Source: Heyndrickxia sporothermodurans (lineage in GTDB: Bacteria > Bacillota > Bacilli > Bacillales > Bacillaceae_C). Taken from it: a DNA stretch of 64,000 bases. The notes beneath the pieces were generated by a model, which did not search any database, was not told the DNA's origin, and was given only the letters and a program-made list of their open reading frames with translations. Position numbers and translations under genes: made by a program. Of the stretch, positions 9,475-18,287 are shown one piece after another. Positions within the stretch are counted from its first letter, which is position 1, and each line of letters begins with the position of its first letter. Location of the stretch: positions 3,802,001 through 3,866,000 of the forward strand of contig CP066701.1 of assembly GCA_016756695.1 (NCBI GenBank), read 5' to 3'.

Positions 9475-9578
9475 TTATCCCTCCACTAAACTAATCAAAT
9501 ATAACTTATAATATTGGTTTACTTGGATTAACGAATGAAGACGACTATTGTACTTCTCTTCATCCAAAATATTTAAAT

Positions 9579-9591
9579 AAAAAACCCCTCA
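9579..9591 (-). terminator. 3' half of the SAM-riboswitch terminator, separated by the IS
   Basis: On the minus strand GAGGGGT followed by a T run (plus-strand A run then ACCCCTC, 9585-9591) is the distal arm. Its partner ACCCCTC (minus) is at plus 11087-11093, on the other side of the IS3 element. Joined, they form a 7-bp GC-rich stem plus T tract, a normal intrinsic terminator. Confidence 0.8.
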
Positions 9592-9634
9592 TCACAATAA
9601 GAAGTGTTGTGACCCCGAAAAGTTAGAGTTTATA

Positions 9635-10405
9635 TCAAGCAGCTAATTGGCTGGTATGAATGCGGTATTGAACCGGAGACATACCGGCCAATTTTTGTTT
9701 GATACGTTTGTTATTATAATAATCTATATATCTTTCAATCTTGCTCTTTAATTCTTCAAAAGAACACAATGCCTCTCCATGATACATCTCTTGTTTTAAT
9801 AAACCAAAGAAGTTTTCCATTGGTGAATTATCTAAGCAGTTTCCTTTTCTAGACATACTTTGAAAAACTTTATTTTTCTTAAGTGTTTTCACCCATTTTC
9901 TATGTTGATAATGCCATCCTTGGTCAGAATGAATAGTTGTTCTGTATTTTGATTCTTTTACGATTTCTAATGCTTTTCCCAAGGGTTTCATCACAAGTTC
10001 TAAACTTGGATGCTTAGCTATTTCATGTGAAAGTATTTCACCATTAAACATGTCCATGATTGGATTTAAATATAATTTTTCTCCATTAGTACATTTAAAC
10101 TCAGTGATATCTGTAGTTAACTTTTGATGGGGCACATTAGAATAAAATCTACGATTAATAAGGTTCTTCGCAACTTTTCCAACAGTACCTTTGTAAGAAC
10201 TATACTTGCGTGTTTTTCTCCAGAACTTTTTTCCTTTTAGTCCTAGTTTCTTCATGATACGTTGAATCCTCTTATGATTCACTTTATAGCCCCGATTTCC
10301 CAATTCAAGATGAATACGACGGTAACCATAATTTCCGTCATTTTCTTCGAAAATGGATTGGATAAGATCTTCTAGTCCTTGATCCGGATTAACCTTTTTC
10401 ATCAT
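9635..10405 (-). CDS. IS3-family transposase orfB (DDE integrase domain)
   Basis: The 256 residues from the first ATG contain the HTH_21-like NYGYRRIHLEL and the rve integrase core: TDITEF (first D), HSDQGWHY (second D) and NSPMENFFGLLKQE (catalytic E), then YIDYYNNKRIKQKL. The frame is open upstream to about 10470 (GIPESSYHYHIK), overlapping the end of orfA, so the active protein is normally an OrfAB fusion made by -1 frameshifting. It appears intact. Confidence 0.93.
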   Translation of the reverse strand: MMKKVNPDQGLEDLIQSIFEENDGNYGYRRIHLELGNRGYKVNHKRIQRIMKKLGLKGKKFWRKTRKYSSYKGTVGKVAKNLINRRFYSNVPHQKLTTDITEFKCTNGEKLYLNPIMDMFNGEILSHEIAKHPSLELVMKPLGKALEIVKESKYRTTIHSDQGWHYQHRKWVKTLKKNKVFQSMSRKGNCLDNSPMENFFGLLKQEMYHGEALCSFEELKSKIERYIDYYNNKRIKQKLAGMSPVQYRIHTSQLAA

Positions 10406-10461
10406 CTTTATATGATAGTGGTAGGAGGATTCAGGGATGCCGACTACATGTAATACATCCC

Positions 10462-11031
10462 TTAATTTAAATTCTTCTTTGAGTTCGAATGATAATGCTG
10501 CCTGTGCTTTTCTAGATAGCCCTCCGGATCCATCTGAAAAGCTCGCAACTTTTTTAGATATTCTACCTCCAAACGAAGAAGCTCATTTTCTCTTTCTAGT
10601 TTTTGTTCGTATGTCATTTCTTTTTCTTCCACGTGTTTGTTTTTATTACTCTTACTCGTACCTTTATCAGACATGGGTGACCGTCCTTTCGGTTTACCCA
10701 GGGCTTCAGCACCACCTTCAAGAAATTCCTTTTTCCATCTAGATATCATCGGAGGGTTAGTTATCCCAAATTGAAGGGCTGAATCAATCACTGAAGAACC
10801 TGTTCTCTTCATAAATCTTAATACATCTAGCTTAAATTGAACAGAATATGATTTCTCATGTTTCTTGCTCATTAAGCTTTCGGCACCAAAATTTTCGTAA
10901 TTTTTTACCCAGTTAATAATCTGCTTATGTGACTTCACACCATGTTTACGGGCTAAGAGCTTGTATCCAAGATTTCCTTCTAGATATTCTTTAACTACCA
11001 TCAGTTTAAATTTCTCACTATATTTAGCCAT
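10462..11031 (-). CDS. IS3-family transposase orfA (helix-turn-helix)
   Basis: About 189 residues with two tandem HTH_28-type DNA-binding units (YLEGNLGYKLLARKHGV and FMKRTGSSVIDSALQFGI), followed by a leucine-rich coiled coil (YEQKLERENELLRLEVEYLKKL) that mediates OrfA/OrfAB oligomerisation. I start at the ATG at 11029-11031 because GGAG lies 9 nt upstream; an in-frame TTG five codons earlier overlaps that site. Confidence 0.9.
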   Translation of the reverse strand: MAKYSEKFKLMVVKEYLEGNLGYKLLARKHGVKSHKQIINWVKNYENFGAESLMSKKHEKSYSVQFKLDVLRFMKRTGSSVIDSALQFGITNPPMISRWKKEFLEGGAEALGKPKGRSPMSDKGTSKSNKNKHVEEKEMTYEQKLERENELLRLEVEYLKKLRAFQMDPEGYLEKHRQHYHSNSKKNLN

Positions 11032-11086
11032 AAATAAACACTCCAAAAGTTAGATTTTTACTCTAACTTTTGGGGTGCAGTACAAA

Positions 11087-11093
11087 GAGGGGT
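11087..11093 (-). terminator. 5' half of the SAM-riboswitch terminator
   Basis: Minus-strand ACCCCTC directly after the aptamer pairs with GAGGGGT at plus 9585-9591 beyond the IS. The sequence next to it can alternatively pair with CTTATT beyond the IS, which looks like the former antiterminator. Confidence 0.75.
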
Positions 11094-11097
11094 CCTC

Positions 11098-11202
11098 ATC
11101 TTATCTTTCAGATACATACGTATCTGCAGGAATTAGCACCGTTCCATATAGGGGGTTGCTGGACGTCATTGGGCCTGGTCCCTCAGTCGCTCTTGATAAG
11201 AA
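11098..11202 (-). promoter_or_regulatory. SAM-I (S-box) riboswitch aptamer
   Basis: The minus strand carries the S-box signature in order: CTTATCAAGAG, GAGGGACCAGGCCCAATGA, CCAGCAACC, GGTGCTAATTCCTGCAG, and the closing AAGATAAG of P1. The layout gives the four-way junction with kink-turn. SAM binding normally favours terminator formation, shutting down sulfur/methionine genes. Here the next gene is the acetoacetate-CoA ligase, and the terminator is split by the IS3 element. Confidence 0.95.
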
Positions 11203-11237
11203 TATATTTAATTGGTTTAAATTTCTTAATAAATTGA

Positions 11238-11266
11238 ATTTTATAATCAATCAATCTAATTGTCAA
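11238..11266 (-). promoter_or_regulatory. Promoter of the SAM riboswitch leader
   Basis: Minus strand TTGACA (plus 11261-11266) and TAAAAT (plus 11238-11243) with a 17-bp spacer, about 35 nt before the aptamer. Confidence 0.8.
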
Positions 11267-11374
11267 TTATTTTTTTACTCTTAAAATACATGAAAACACT
11301 TACATTCATGTGACTGTTAGAAATATTTTTATTATTCATGATCGTGATACTGGTTAAAGTCCTGTATCCCAGTT

Positions 11375-11848
11375 CTAATCCCATATTATCGGTCTTTCCA
11401 AACCGATCATACGTAAATATTGTAAAAATTGTCCGGCATGAACTCCATCATGATAGGCAATTCGCAGAAGCATGTCCCCTAAATATCGCTGATAGCCTAC
11501 ATCACTGCGATCGATAAGTCTATTTTTTAATTCATCGGTTGAAAGAGATTGAACATATGAAATGAAATTGTCAAAGTAGGGTTTCGATAGTTCAATTTCT
11601 TTTTCTATTGATATAATCGGTTCCTCATCAAATGGCGCTGGTGCCTCCTCTTTAATTGAACCATTTTTCTCTAACATTAAATGATAGTAGAAGGTTGAGG
11701 TCCAAACATGACGGATCATTTCTCCAAAAGACATTGCATCTTTATCTGGTCGCCATTCAATCCAGCTATCAGACAGTGACCTCCATAATTTAATGGAACG
11801 ACGACGTGTTTCTTGCAAATTTAAAATACTTAACTCAATCGAATTCAT
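11375..11848 (-). CDS. DinB-family protein
   Basis: This 157-residue protein is a four-helix DinB/YfiT-type fold. Putative metal ligands are the histidines in MIRHVWTS near residue 47 and the C-terminal AYHDGVHAGQFLQYLRM pair, the usual triad. Members include thiol-dependent S-transferases, but most have no known substrate. The start ATG has GGGAGG 7 nt upstream. It is divergent from an ArsR-type regulator 68 bp away, which may control it. Confidence 0.85.
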   Translation of the reverse strand: MNSIELSILNLQETRRRSIKLWRSLSDSWIEWRPDKDAMSFGEMIRHVWTSTFYYHLMLEKNGSIKEEAPAPFDEEPIISIEKEIELSKPYFDNFISYVQSLSTDELKNRLIDRSDVGYQRYLGDMLLRIAYHDGVHAGQFLQYLRMIGLERPIIWD

Positions 11849-11916
11849 TCAAATTCCTCCCGTTAATTGATTACTAGATTATTGTAGTATAAATACATTT
11901 AGGGTACCATCGAAAT

Positions 11917-12603
11917 ATGAATGTATATCCGAATATTTCATATATTGCAAAACTCATAGCCGAACCAACGCGTGCCATCATTTTAGATCGTTTAATGGAT
12001 GGGAGAGCACTGCCAGCCAGTGAACTAGCTTTTATGGCGAAAGTATCCCATCCAACAATTAGCTCCCACCTTGCAAAGCTTGTTGAAGGAAATCTACTAG
12101 TAATGGAGCAGCACGGAAGACATCGTTACTACCGGCTAGCCAATGAGGAAGTCGCCGAGGTCATTGAAAAATTAGGAACGATCGCACCGCAAGCAGAAAT
12201 TCGCACATTACGACAATCAAGTCAAATGAAACAAGTCCGTCATGGTCGAACTTGCTACGACCATTTAGCTGGAGAACTTGGTGTAAAAGTGACTCAAGCT
12301 TTGCTTGATAAAAAAATCATCATTTTAGACAAGGAGGCATTTGTTGTTACTGAACAAGGGAAAAACTGGTTTCTTCAATTAGGAATTAATATTGAAGAGG
12401 CTACGATTAAAAGGAGGATTTTTGCTAAACCATGCCTTGATTGGAGTGAAAGACGCTATCATATGTCAGGCTGGTTAGGTGCGGCGATTGCTAATCATTT
12501 TTTTACACAAAAATGGATAATAAAAGCTGATTCGAGTCGTGCGGTCCATCTGACTCCAAAAGGGATACAAGCATTGAAACAGCATTTCGAGATTGAAATG
12601 TAG
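11917..12603 (+). CDS. ArsR-family winged-helix transcriptional regulator
   Basis: The first ~90 of 228 residues form an ArsR/SmtB-like HTH (AEPTRAIILDRLMDGRALPA, recognition region SHPTISSHLAKL, wing HGRHRYYRLAN). The rest is a longer C-terminal region seen in YdfF-like ArsR proteins. No cysteine metal-site pattern stands out in the helix. The downstream acyl hydrolase starts 46 bp later in the same direction, so it is probably co-transcribed; dinB is divergent. The ribosome site is weak (AGGG). Confidence 0.85.
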   Translation: MNVYPNISYIAKLIAEPTRAIILDRLMDGRALPASELAFMAKVSHPTISSHLAKLVEGNLLVMEQHGRHRYYRLANEEVAEVIEKLGTIAPQAEIRTLRQSSQMKQVRHGRTCYDHLAGELGVKVTQALLDKKIIILDKEAFVVTEQGKNWFLQLGINIEEATIKRRIFAKPCLDWSERRYHMSGWLGAAIANHFFTQKWIIKADSSRAVHLTPKGIQALKQHFEIEM

Positions 12604-12649
12604 TTACTAGCCACTGTTTTATTAATAAAATTAGAAAAGAGAGGAAACA

Positions 12650-13939
12650 ATGTCTATTTTAAATGAACCAAAAATAGTTGTTGATTCACAGGTTTCACTT
12701 ATTGATTGTCCCATTGAAATACAAGCCCGAGGGTTACACCACACCAAAGAATACACGATACGTCTGAAACGGCGATCGATTACGCAAAAAGCTGTTAAAT
12801 ACTGGGAATCGAAAGCCGTTTTTTGTGCAGATTACAACGGATTGATTTCATTAAATGAACAAGCCCCGCTTTCTGGATCTTATTCTATTAAAGATGGGAT
12901 GGGGTTATTTTGGTCTTTGGAAGTGGTAAAGACTCATGAAAATGTCAATGAACCCTATCATATGCTAGCTCCACATAAGTTTATTATATCGCTTGAACAC
13001 GACGGCAAAATTGTTGATGAAAAGCAAATCACTCGTCTTTGGTATTCTTCAGATGTAGTTCGGATTCCAGTCAGAGAGGAAGGAATTGTTGGAACGTATT
13101 TTCAGCATAAAAGTGATAAAAAGCTACCAGGCATCATTGTTGTAGGTGGGTCAGAGGGCGGAATCTATGAATTTCTTGATGGATTACTCGCATCCAAAGG
13201 ATTTAACGTCCTCGCGCTTGGGTATTTTGGCATTGAGAAACTACCTAACAGTCTGGCGAATATCCCTCTTGAATATGTTCAAAAAGCCATCCATTGGCTA
13301 AAGGCTAGGAATGAAGTTGATGATCGATGGCTCGGAATACATGGAACTTCCAGAGGTGGGGAATTAGCTTTATGGTCCGCAAGTTTATTTCCTGACATTA
13401 AAGCAACCGTCTCCTTGAATGGATCGGCTGTTTCTTTTTCCGGTATTGACCCTTGGTCAGATGATGCAAATTTACCACCCGCATGGACATATAAAAATAA
13501 ACCACTCCCCTATGCATCCAAAAAGAACCCTGTTGAGGTGGCATTAAAATGTAAACAAATGTGGTATAAGAATCAAAACCCGTTAACCATCTGGTATCAA
13601 ACATTAATATCCGATCAAACAATATTGGACGAAGCAATCATCCCAGTTGAAAAGAGTAACAGCTCATTTCTATTCATTTCCGGTGAAGACGATGCAAATT
13701 TTGACTCGGCATCGCTTAATCAAGAAGCGATAAAACGCTTAAAAACACATAAGCATCCTTATCCATATGAAAAGCTAGTATATTCCGGTGCAGGTCATGA
13801 AGTCGGCTTTCCATACATCCCTATTTTAGCAAATTCATGGACCGGAGGAACGAAACAGGAAACTGCTCATGCGAGTCAAAAAGCATGGAAAAGAACGATT
13901 GAGTTCTTTAAAGAAAGTTATCATAGTGCTACAATGTAG
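12650..13939 (+). CDS. Acyl-CoA thioesterase/BAAT-family alpha/beta hydrolase
   Basis: 429 residues: an N-terminal beta-sandwich (about 1-130) of the acyl-CoA thioester hydrolase/BAAT type, then an alpha/beta hydrolase domain. The nucleophile elbow is GTSRGGEL near residue 234, the acid is probably in FISGEDDANFD, and the histidine is GAGHEVGFP. The family hydrolyses acyl-CoA thioesters or transfers the acyl group to amino acids. It follows the ArsR gene and ends at a strong terminator. Substrate is unknown. Confidence 0.87.
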   Translation: MSILNEPKIVVDSQVSLIDCPIEIQARGLHHTKEYTIRLKRRSITQKAVKYWESKAVFCADYNGLISLNEQAPLSGSYSIKDGMGLFWSLEVVKTHENVNEPYHMLAPHKFIISLEHDGKIVDEKQITRLWYSSDVVRIPVREEGIVGTYFQHKSDKKLPGIIVVGGSEGGIYEFLDGLLASKGFNVLALGYFGIEKLPNSLANIPLEYVQKAIHWLKARNEVDDRWLGIHGTSRGGELALWSASLFPDIKATVSLNGSAVSFSGIDPWSDDANLPPAWTYKNKPLPYASKKNPVEVALKCKQMWYKNQNPLTIWYQTLISDQTILDEAIIPVEKSNSSFLFISGEDDANFDSASLNQEAIKRLKTHKHPYPYEKLVYSGAGHEVGFPYIPILANSWTGGTKQETAHASQKAWKRTIEFFKESYHSATM

Positions 13940-13976
13940 TTTGAAAGATTGATCATTCGTTGATCAATCTTTCAAA
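13940..13976 (+). terminator. Strong hairpin terminator after the acyl hydrolase
   Basis: A perfect 16-bp stem (TTTGAAAGATTGATCA with its complement, arms 13940-13955 and 13961-13976) with a 5-nt loop. It begins in the stop codon region and is followed only by a short T-rich stretch. Confidence 0.75.
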
Positions 13977-14007
13977 TCTTAGCTAAGTCAGTACTAATCC
14001 GTTTCAA

Positions 14008-14039
14008 AGAGATGCTTCTTTTTAGAGATGCTTCTTTTT
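14008..14039. repeat. Tandem direct repeat, 2 x 16 bp
   Basis: AGAGATGCTTCTTTTT occurs twice back to back just past the lhgO stop codon; the second copy ends at the stop's last base. No function evident. Confidence 0.9.
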
Positions 14040-15238
14040 CACGATGTCACTTTGTAAGATGAAAGCATATTTACCACCTCTTTGCCAATTTCAATGGAGG
14101 CTGTTGCTGCAGGTGATGGTGCATTACATACATGCACAGATCGTTTTCCATTTATAATATAAAAATCGTCAACGAGTGTACCATCATCTCTTAATGCCTG
14201 TGCTCGTATCCCTGTCGGTCCGGGAATCAAATCTTTTCCCTCTATACTCGGAATAAGGATTTGAACACTTTCCACAAATTTCTTTTTGTAAAAGGAACGG
14301 ACCATTTCATTTATGCCTTCCTTCATATAAGTAGAAGCGAGCTTCCAAAACCCTAAATAGGTTAACGTCTCAGCTGCATCCTGCAGTTTAAAGGAAACTT
14401 TCTTATAGCCTTCACGATCGAGGTTTAACACCGCATTAGGGCCAACATCAATTGTTCCATCTATCATTCTTGTAAAATGCACGCCAAGAAAAGGGAAATT
14501 CGGATTTGGAACCGGATAAATTAAATTTTTCACAAGATACTTTTTATCAGGAGCAAGCTGATAGTACTCCCCACGAAATGGGACAATTTTCATATCCAGC
14601 TTATAACCTGTTAATTTCGCTATTCGGTCACTTTGTAAACCGGCACAATTGATTAACATCCCTCCCCGCAACACTTGATGATTCGTTTCTACTATAACCT
14701 CATCCTCTAATTCTTTAATTTCTTTCGCTTCACTATTTAAAAAAATCTCTCCCCCTCGATTTCGAATAATAGTCCCTATGACTTCGCAAACCGACTGATA
14801 ATTAACAATGCCGGCCATTGGTACATGGATTGCTTCAAGTCCTTGAACATGAGGTTCTAATTCTAACAATTCATTCCTATTAATCTTTCTAATTTGTAGG
14901 CCATTCCTTATCCCCTTTTGATAAAGATTGTCCAGTAGCAAACGTTCACTTTCAGAGGTTGCAACAATGACCTTGCCACATTGCTCATAAGGAATTTGAT
15001 GTAACTCACAAAAAGCGACCATACTTTCGTTTCCTTCTTTGGCTAAACGTGCTTTTAAACTACCTGGCGTATAATAAATACCTGAATGAATCACACCGCT
15101 GTTATGTCCTGTTTGATGGGAAGCCAATTTCTCTTCTTTTTCAATAATGGCCAGTTTTGTACCAGGAAATTTATCACTTAATGCCATCGCCACTGATAAG
15201 CCAACAATACCCCCACCAACGATGATGTAATCATACAT
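14039..15238 (-). CDS. lhgO: L-2-hydroxyglutarate oxidase (LhgO-like FAD oxidoreductase)
   Basis: 399 residues of the DAO/GlpD-like FAD superfamily. The dinucleotide-binding GGGIVGLSVAMAL is at residues 8-20, followed by the LhgO hallmark HQTGHNSGVIHSGIYY and later INCAGLQSDRIA and GPTGIRAQAL. The family oxidises L-2-hydroxyglutarate to 2-oxoglutarate, passing electrons to the quinone pool. A terminator separates it from the upstream ABC operon, yet it lies on the same strand 187 bp downstream. Functional linkage to that transporter is inference. Confidence 0.9.
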   Translation of the reverse strand: MYDYIIVGGGIVGLSVAMALSDKFPGTKLAIIEKEEKLASHQTGHNSGVIHSGIYYTPGSLKARLAKEGNESMVAFCELHQIPYEQCGKVIVATSESERLLLDNLYQKGIRNGLQIRKINRNELLELEPHVQGLEAIHVPMAGIVNYQSVCEVIGTIIRNRGGEIFLNSEAKEIKELEDEVIVETNHQVLRGGMLINCAGLQSDRIAKLTGYKLDMKIVPFRGEYYQLAPDKKYLVKNLIYPVPNPNFPFLGVHFTRMIDGTIDVGPNAVLNLDREGYKKVSFKLQDAAETLTYLGFWKLASTYMKEGINEMVRSFYKKKFVESVQILIPSIEGKDLIPGPTGIRAQALRDDGTLVDDFYIINGKRSVHVCNAPSPAATASIEIGKEVVNMLSSYKVTS

Positions 15239-15360
15239 TTCGTTCCCTTCTTTCTATGCCTATTCATTTGGCTTTGTTAAACTTGTCCGTTGAATTCCAC
15301 TGAAGGAGCTCGTTTTTTCGCTCCAATCAACTTAATGACAAAATTACAATGTGCTTTTCA

Positions 15361-15400
15361 AGAAAAAACAATTTCCCTTTAATCTTTCAAAGGGAAATTG
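15361..15400 (-). terminator. Terminator after the Pot-type ABC operon
   Basis: Minus strand CAATTTCCCTTT...AAAGGGAAATTG (plus arms 15369-15380 and 15389-15400) followed by TTTTTTCT. Confidence 0.9.
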
Positions 15401-15424
15401 GATGTAAAAAACTTTCTATTAACA

Positions 15425-16234
15425 TTAACCACTTGTGTGATTCGATCCACCGAACACATTACCGACACCTTGTAATTTTTCGATAATAATAATTAAAATG
15501 ACCGATATAAAGATAACCACTGTTGAAACGGAAGCCACAATTGGATTATAAGCATCTTGCATCGTTGAAAAAATTTCAATCGGGAGTGTTCTCATCTCTG
15601 GAGAAATCATAAATAATGAAACGGTTACATTATCAAATGATGTAAGAAATGCAAATAGCCCCCCTGAAATAATTGCAGGTCGAATCAGCGGAAGCGTTAT
15701 TCTCCAAAAAACAATCAATGGATTCGCACCAAGAATAGCGGCTGCTCGTTCCAAATTATAATCAAATCCACTTAAACCAGTGAGCACGAGTCGAATTACG
15801 TAAGGAATACAGATGATAATGTGAGCAATCAAAAATCCAGTCGATGTCCCAGAAAGCAACAATGGCGTAAAATAGACAAGCAGGGCAATCCCTAATACTA
15901 GCTGCGGAACACTTAATGGCGCTGTCAAAATTGACGTAATATACGCTTTTCCAGGGATCTCGTATTTCGCAATACCGATTGCCCCTAATGTTCCGAATAA
16001 AACAGAAAAAAATGCGGCTAGAAAAGCAAATTGCACACTATTAAAGAAGGCATCCATAAATTCAGGTCGCTCTAAAATTTTTGTATACCATTGCAATGAA
16101 AACCCTTCAGCAGGAAAACTTGGAAAATTTGCACTTGTAAATGAAGCAGGTATGACAACAATTAACGGGATTAAAATATAAATAATCCCTATCACTGCCA
16201 GGGTAACTCTTAGCTTGCCCAAAGCATTCATCAT
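15425..16234 (-). CDS. ABC transporter permease, PotC-like
   Basis: 269 residues with six predicted membrane helices. It carries the EAA loop region (ERAAAILGANPLIVFWRITLPLIRPAI) that docks on the ATPase. PotC/AfuB-like permeases serve importers of polyamines, iron or small organic acids. Its ATG overlaps the preceding permease stop by 4 nt, showing coupling. Last gene of the transport operon. Confidence 0.9.
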   Translation of the reverse strand: MMNALGKLRVTLAVIGIIYILIPLIVVIPASFTSANFPSFPAEGFSLQWYTKILERPEFMDAFFNSVQFAFLAAFFSVLFGTLGAIGIAKYEIPGKAYITSILTAPLSVPQLVLGIALLVYFTPLLLSGTSTGFLIAHIIICIPYVIRLVLTGLSGFDYNLERAAAILGANPLIVFWRITLPLIRPAIISGGLFAFLTSFDNVTVSLFMISPEMRTLPIEIFSTMQDAYNPIVASVSTVVIFISVILIIIIEKLQGVGNVFGGSNHTSG

Positions 16235-17175
16235 CGAAATACCTCCTTAAACTTGCTCTTTTCCATTGAACGGGTAAACACCAACACTAATAGTAATGTC
16301 GTTGCAAGTAGTACATATGATAAAGCAGAACCGAATGTCCATTTCAGTAAATTATTTATTTGATCATATAAAACAACCGGCATTACAGGCACATTCGCTC
16401 CTCCCATTAATGCTGGCGTTACATATGCACTCATCGATAAACTGAAGACAAGTACGCAACCAGAAACAACACCCGGTAAGCTTAGCGGAAGAGTAATTGA
16501 GAAAAAGCTTCGAAGTGGACTCGCACCAAGGATCGCTCCCGCTTTTTCTAATGACGGATCGATATTATACAAACTGGTCACAATCGCAAGAACCATGAAT
16601 GGTAAATAGGCATTCGATAAACCGATGACAACACCAAGCTCTGAAAATAATAGTTTAAGAGGAGTGTTAATAATACCCATATTTAGCAACAATTGATTAA
16701 TGGTCCCATTCGGCAATAATAATAAATACCAGCCGAAATTCCGTACTACAATGCTAACTAAAAGTGGTGAAGCAATGAGTAAAGTAATATACCCTCTAAC
16801 CCGCTGCGAACTTTTTGCCATTGTTAACGCAATCGGATAACCGAGTAAAAGGGCAACAATCACTGAATATAAACTGATTTTTACTGTAAGCCATAAAGAA
16901 GACAAATAATAGCTGTCGGTAAACAATGCAATATAGTTTTTTAGGCTATAAACAGCATCTGCGCTATTTAAATGATCAGTCGAAATGAAACTTAAATATA
17001 AAATGTACAACATTGGTACAATAAAGAAACCAAAAATAAATAATAGAATCGGAATAAGAAGAAGCAGTCCCGGAATCCATCCTTTTCTTTTTTTGATTTT
17101 TGGTTTTTTTCTTCCCACGGTTACGTTTGTTGGTTTACTTATTTCTTGATCAGCATGATGTCTGACGGGTTCCAT
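16231..17175 (-). CDS. ABC transporter permease, PotB-like
   Basis: 314 residues: a charged cytoplasmic N-terminus (about 35 residues with a KKPKIKKRKGW run), then six helices. The EAA motif region is EKAGAILGASPLRSFFSITLPLSLPG. It forms the channel with the PotC-like partner. The start ATG lies 37 bp inside the end of the ATPase gene; GAGGT nine nt upstream supports it. Such a long overlap is uncommon but not unique. Confidence 0.9.
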   Translation of the reverse strand: MEPVRHHADQEISKPTNVTVGRKKPKIKKRKGWIPGLLLLIPILLFIFGFFIVPMLYILYLSFISTDHLNSADAVYSLKNYIALFTDSYYLSSLWLTVKISLYSVIVALLLGYPIALTMAKSSQRVRGYITLLIASPLLVSIVVRNFGWYLLLLPNGTINQLLLNMGIINTPLKLLFSELGVVIGLSNAYLPFMVLAIVTSLYNIDPSLEKAGAILGASPLRSFFSITLPLSLPGVVSGCVLVFSLSMSAYVTPALMGGANVPVMPVVLYDQINNLLKWTFGSALSYVLLATTLLLVLVFTRSMEKSKFKEVFR

Positions 17176-18239
17176 CTAATATATACCTCGCTTCCATACT
17201 GCCATGATGGGTCATATGAATTCGTTAAAATTTGTACCGATTCTCCAAATAAAGAAACAGCAATTTCCCATGATGTGCCGAGATAATTTAGTTGACTAAT
17301 TTCAGCTCGATGAAATTCTATCGATGATCCTGCTCGATCTTTCGTTGAAGCAATTTGGACTTTTTCCGGACGAATATATAGCTTTACTTCATCTCCCACC
17401 TTCAACAACCGATCGGTTCCCATCATATTCTCTTTTTTTACATTTGTAATCATCTCGCCTACTTTCACTGAAACGTGTTGATTATCAACAGCTGCAACCT
17501 TTCCATTAAAAGAATTCGATTTGCCTATGAATTGGAACACAAATTCCGACTCAGGATGATCATATATTGAAGTTGGTGTACTAATTTGTTCAATCTTTCC
17601 TGCATTCATAACAACCACTCGATCTGACATTGAAAGGGCTTCTTCTTGGTCATGTGTAACAAATATCGTTGTTACACCAATTTCTTTTTGCAGACGTTTA
17701 ATTTCTGTTCTTAATTCATGTCTTAACTTAGCATCCAGATTAGACAATGGTTCATCAAGGAGCAGCAATTCCGGCTCAACAACGAGGGCACGGGATATTG
17801 CTACACGCTGACGTTGTCCACCCGATAATTCCCTTGGATACCGATGTTCAAGCCCTGACATCTTAACAAGTTCGAGTGCTCTCTCAATTTTCTTTTTTTG
17901 TGCCTCTTTCGCAACTTTTCTTAATTTCAACCCAAAGCTTAAATTCTCATATACCGTCATATGAGGAAATAAAGAATACGTTTGAAATACCATCCCAAGA
18001 TCCCTTTTATAAGGGGGTATTTTGTTTACTTTTTTGCCTTTAATATATACATCACCTTGATCCGCTTCCAGGAATCCAGCAATTAAATTTAATGTCGTTG
18101 TCTTCCCGCATCCGGAAGGTCCAAGCAATGTTAGTAACTCCCCTTGCTTTACTTCTAGGTCAATTCCATTTAGTACTACATTGGGACCAAATTGCTTTAT
18201 TGCACCTTTTATTTCTACATCATTTTTCATAGTACTCAT
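17139..18239 (-). CDS. ABC transporter ATP-binding protein, PotA-like
   Basis: 366 residues. Walker A GPSGCGKTT near residue 40, Q-loop VFQTYSLFPHMT, signature LSGGQRQRVAISRAL, Walker B LLLLDEPLSNLD and the H-loop FVTHDQEEAL are all intact. A C-terminal TOBE/OB regulatory domain (about 240-366) is typical of CUT1/PotA ATPases. GGAGGG lies 11 nt before the ATG. It energises the two permeases downstream and overlaps the first by 37 bp. Confidence 0.93.
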   Translation of the reverse strand: MSTMKNDVEIKGAIKQFGPNVVLNGIDLEVKQGELLTLLGPSGCGKTTTLNLIAGFLEADQGDVYIKGKKVNKIPPYKRDLGMVFQTYSLFPHMTVYENLSFGLKLRKVAKEAQKKKIERALELVKMSGLEHRYPRELSGGQRQRVAISRALVVEPELLLLDEPLSNLDAKLRHELRTEIKRLQKEIGVTTIFVTHDQEEALSMSDRVVVMNAGKIEQISTPTSIYDHPESEFVFQFIGKSNSFNGKVAAVDNQHVSVKVGEMITNVKKENMMGTDRLLKVGDEVKLYIRPEKVQIASTKDRAGSSIEFHRAEISQLNYLGTSWEIAVSLFGESVQILTNSYDPSWQYGSEVYIRWNPSDIMLIKK

Positions 18240-18287
18240 GGATGTTTGTCCCTCCTACGTTCCTAATTTATCAATCATTTCGGGATC

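Larger units (their letters stand above)
9605..11084 (-). mobile_element. IS3-family insertion sequence (IS150-like), complete, 1480 bp
   Basis: The ends are imperfect inverted repeats of about 25 bp: TGTTGTGACCCCGAAAAGTT at the left and TGTACTGCACCCCAAAAGTT read inward from the right, about 20 of 25 positions equal. A 3-bp direct repeat AAG (9602-9604 and 11085-11087) flanks it, as usual for IS3. It carries overlapping orfA and orfB on the minus strand. It inserted in the loop of the terminator of a SAM-I riboswitch leader. Confidence 0.93.

Noticed and set aside
11098-11202. T-box leader instead of S-box
   Set aside because: No T-box sequence or specifier loop; the GAGGGA, CAGCAACC and GGTGCTAATTCC blocks are S-box specific.
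14008-14039. Tandem 16-bp repeat as a terminator
   Set aside because: No inverted symmetry; it is a direct repeat with T-rich ends.
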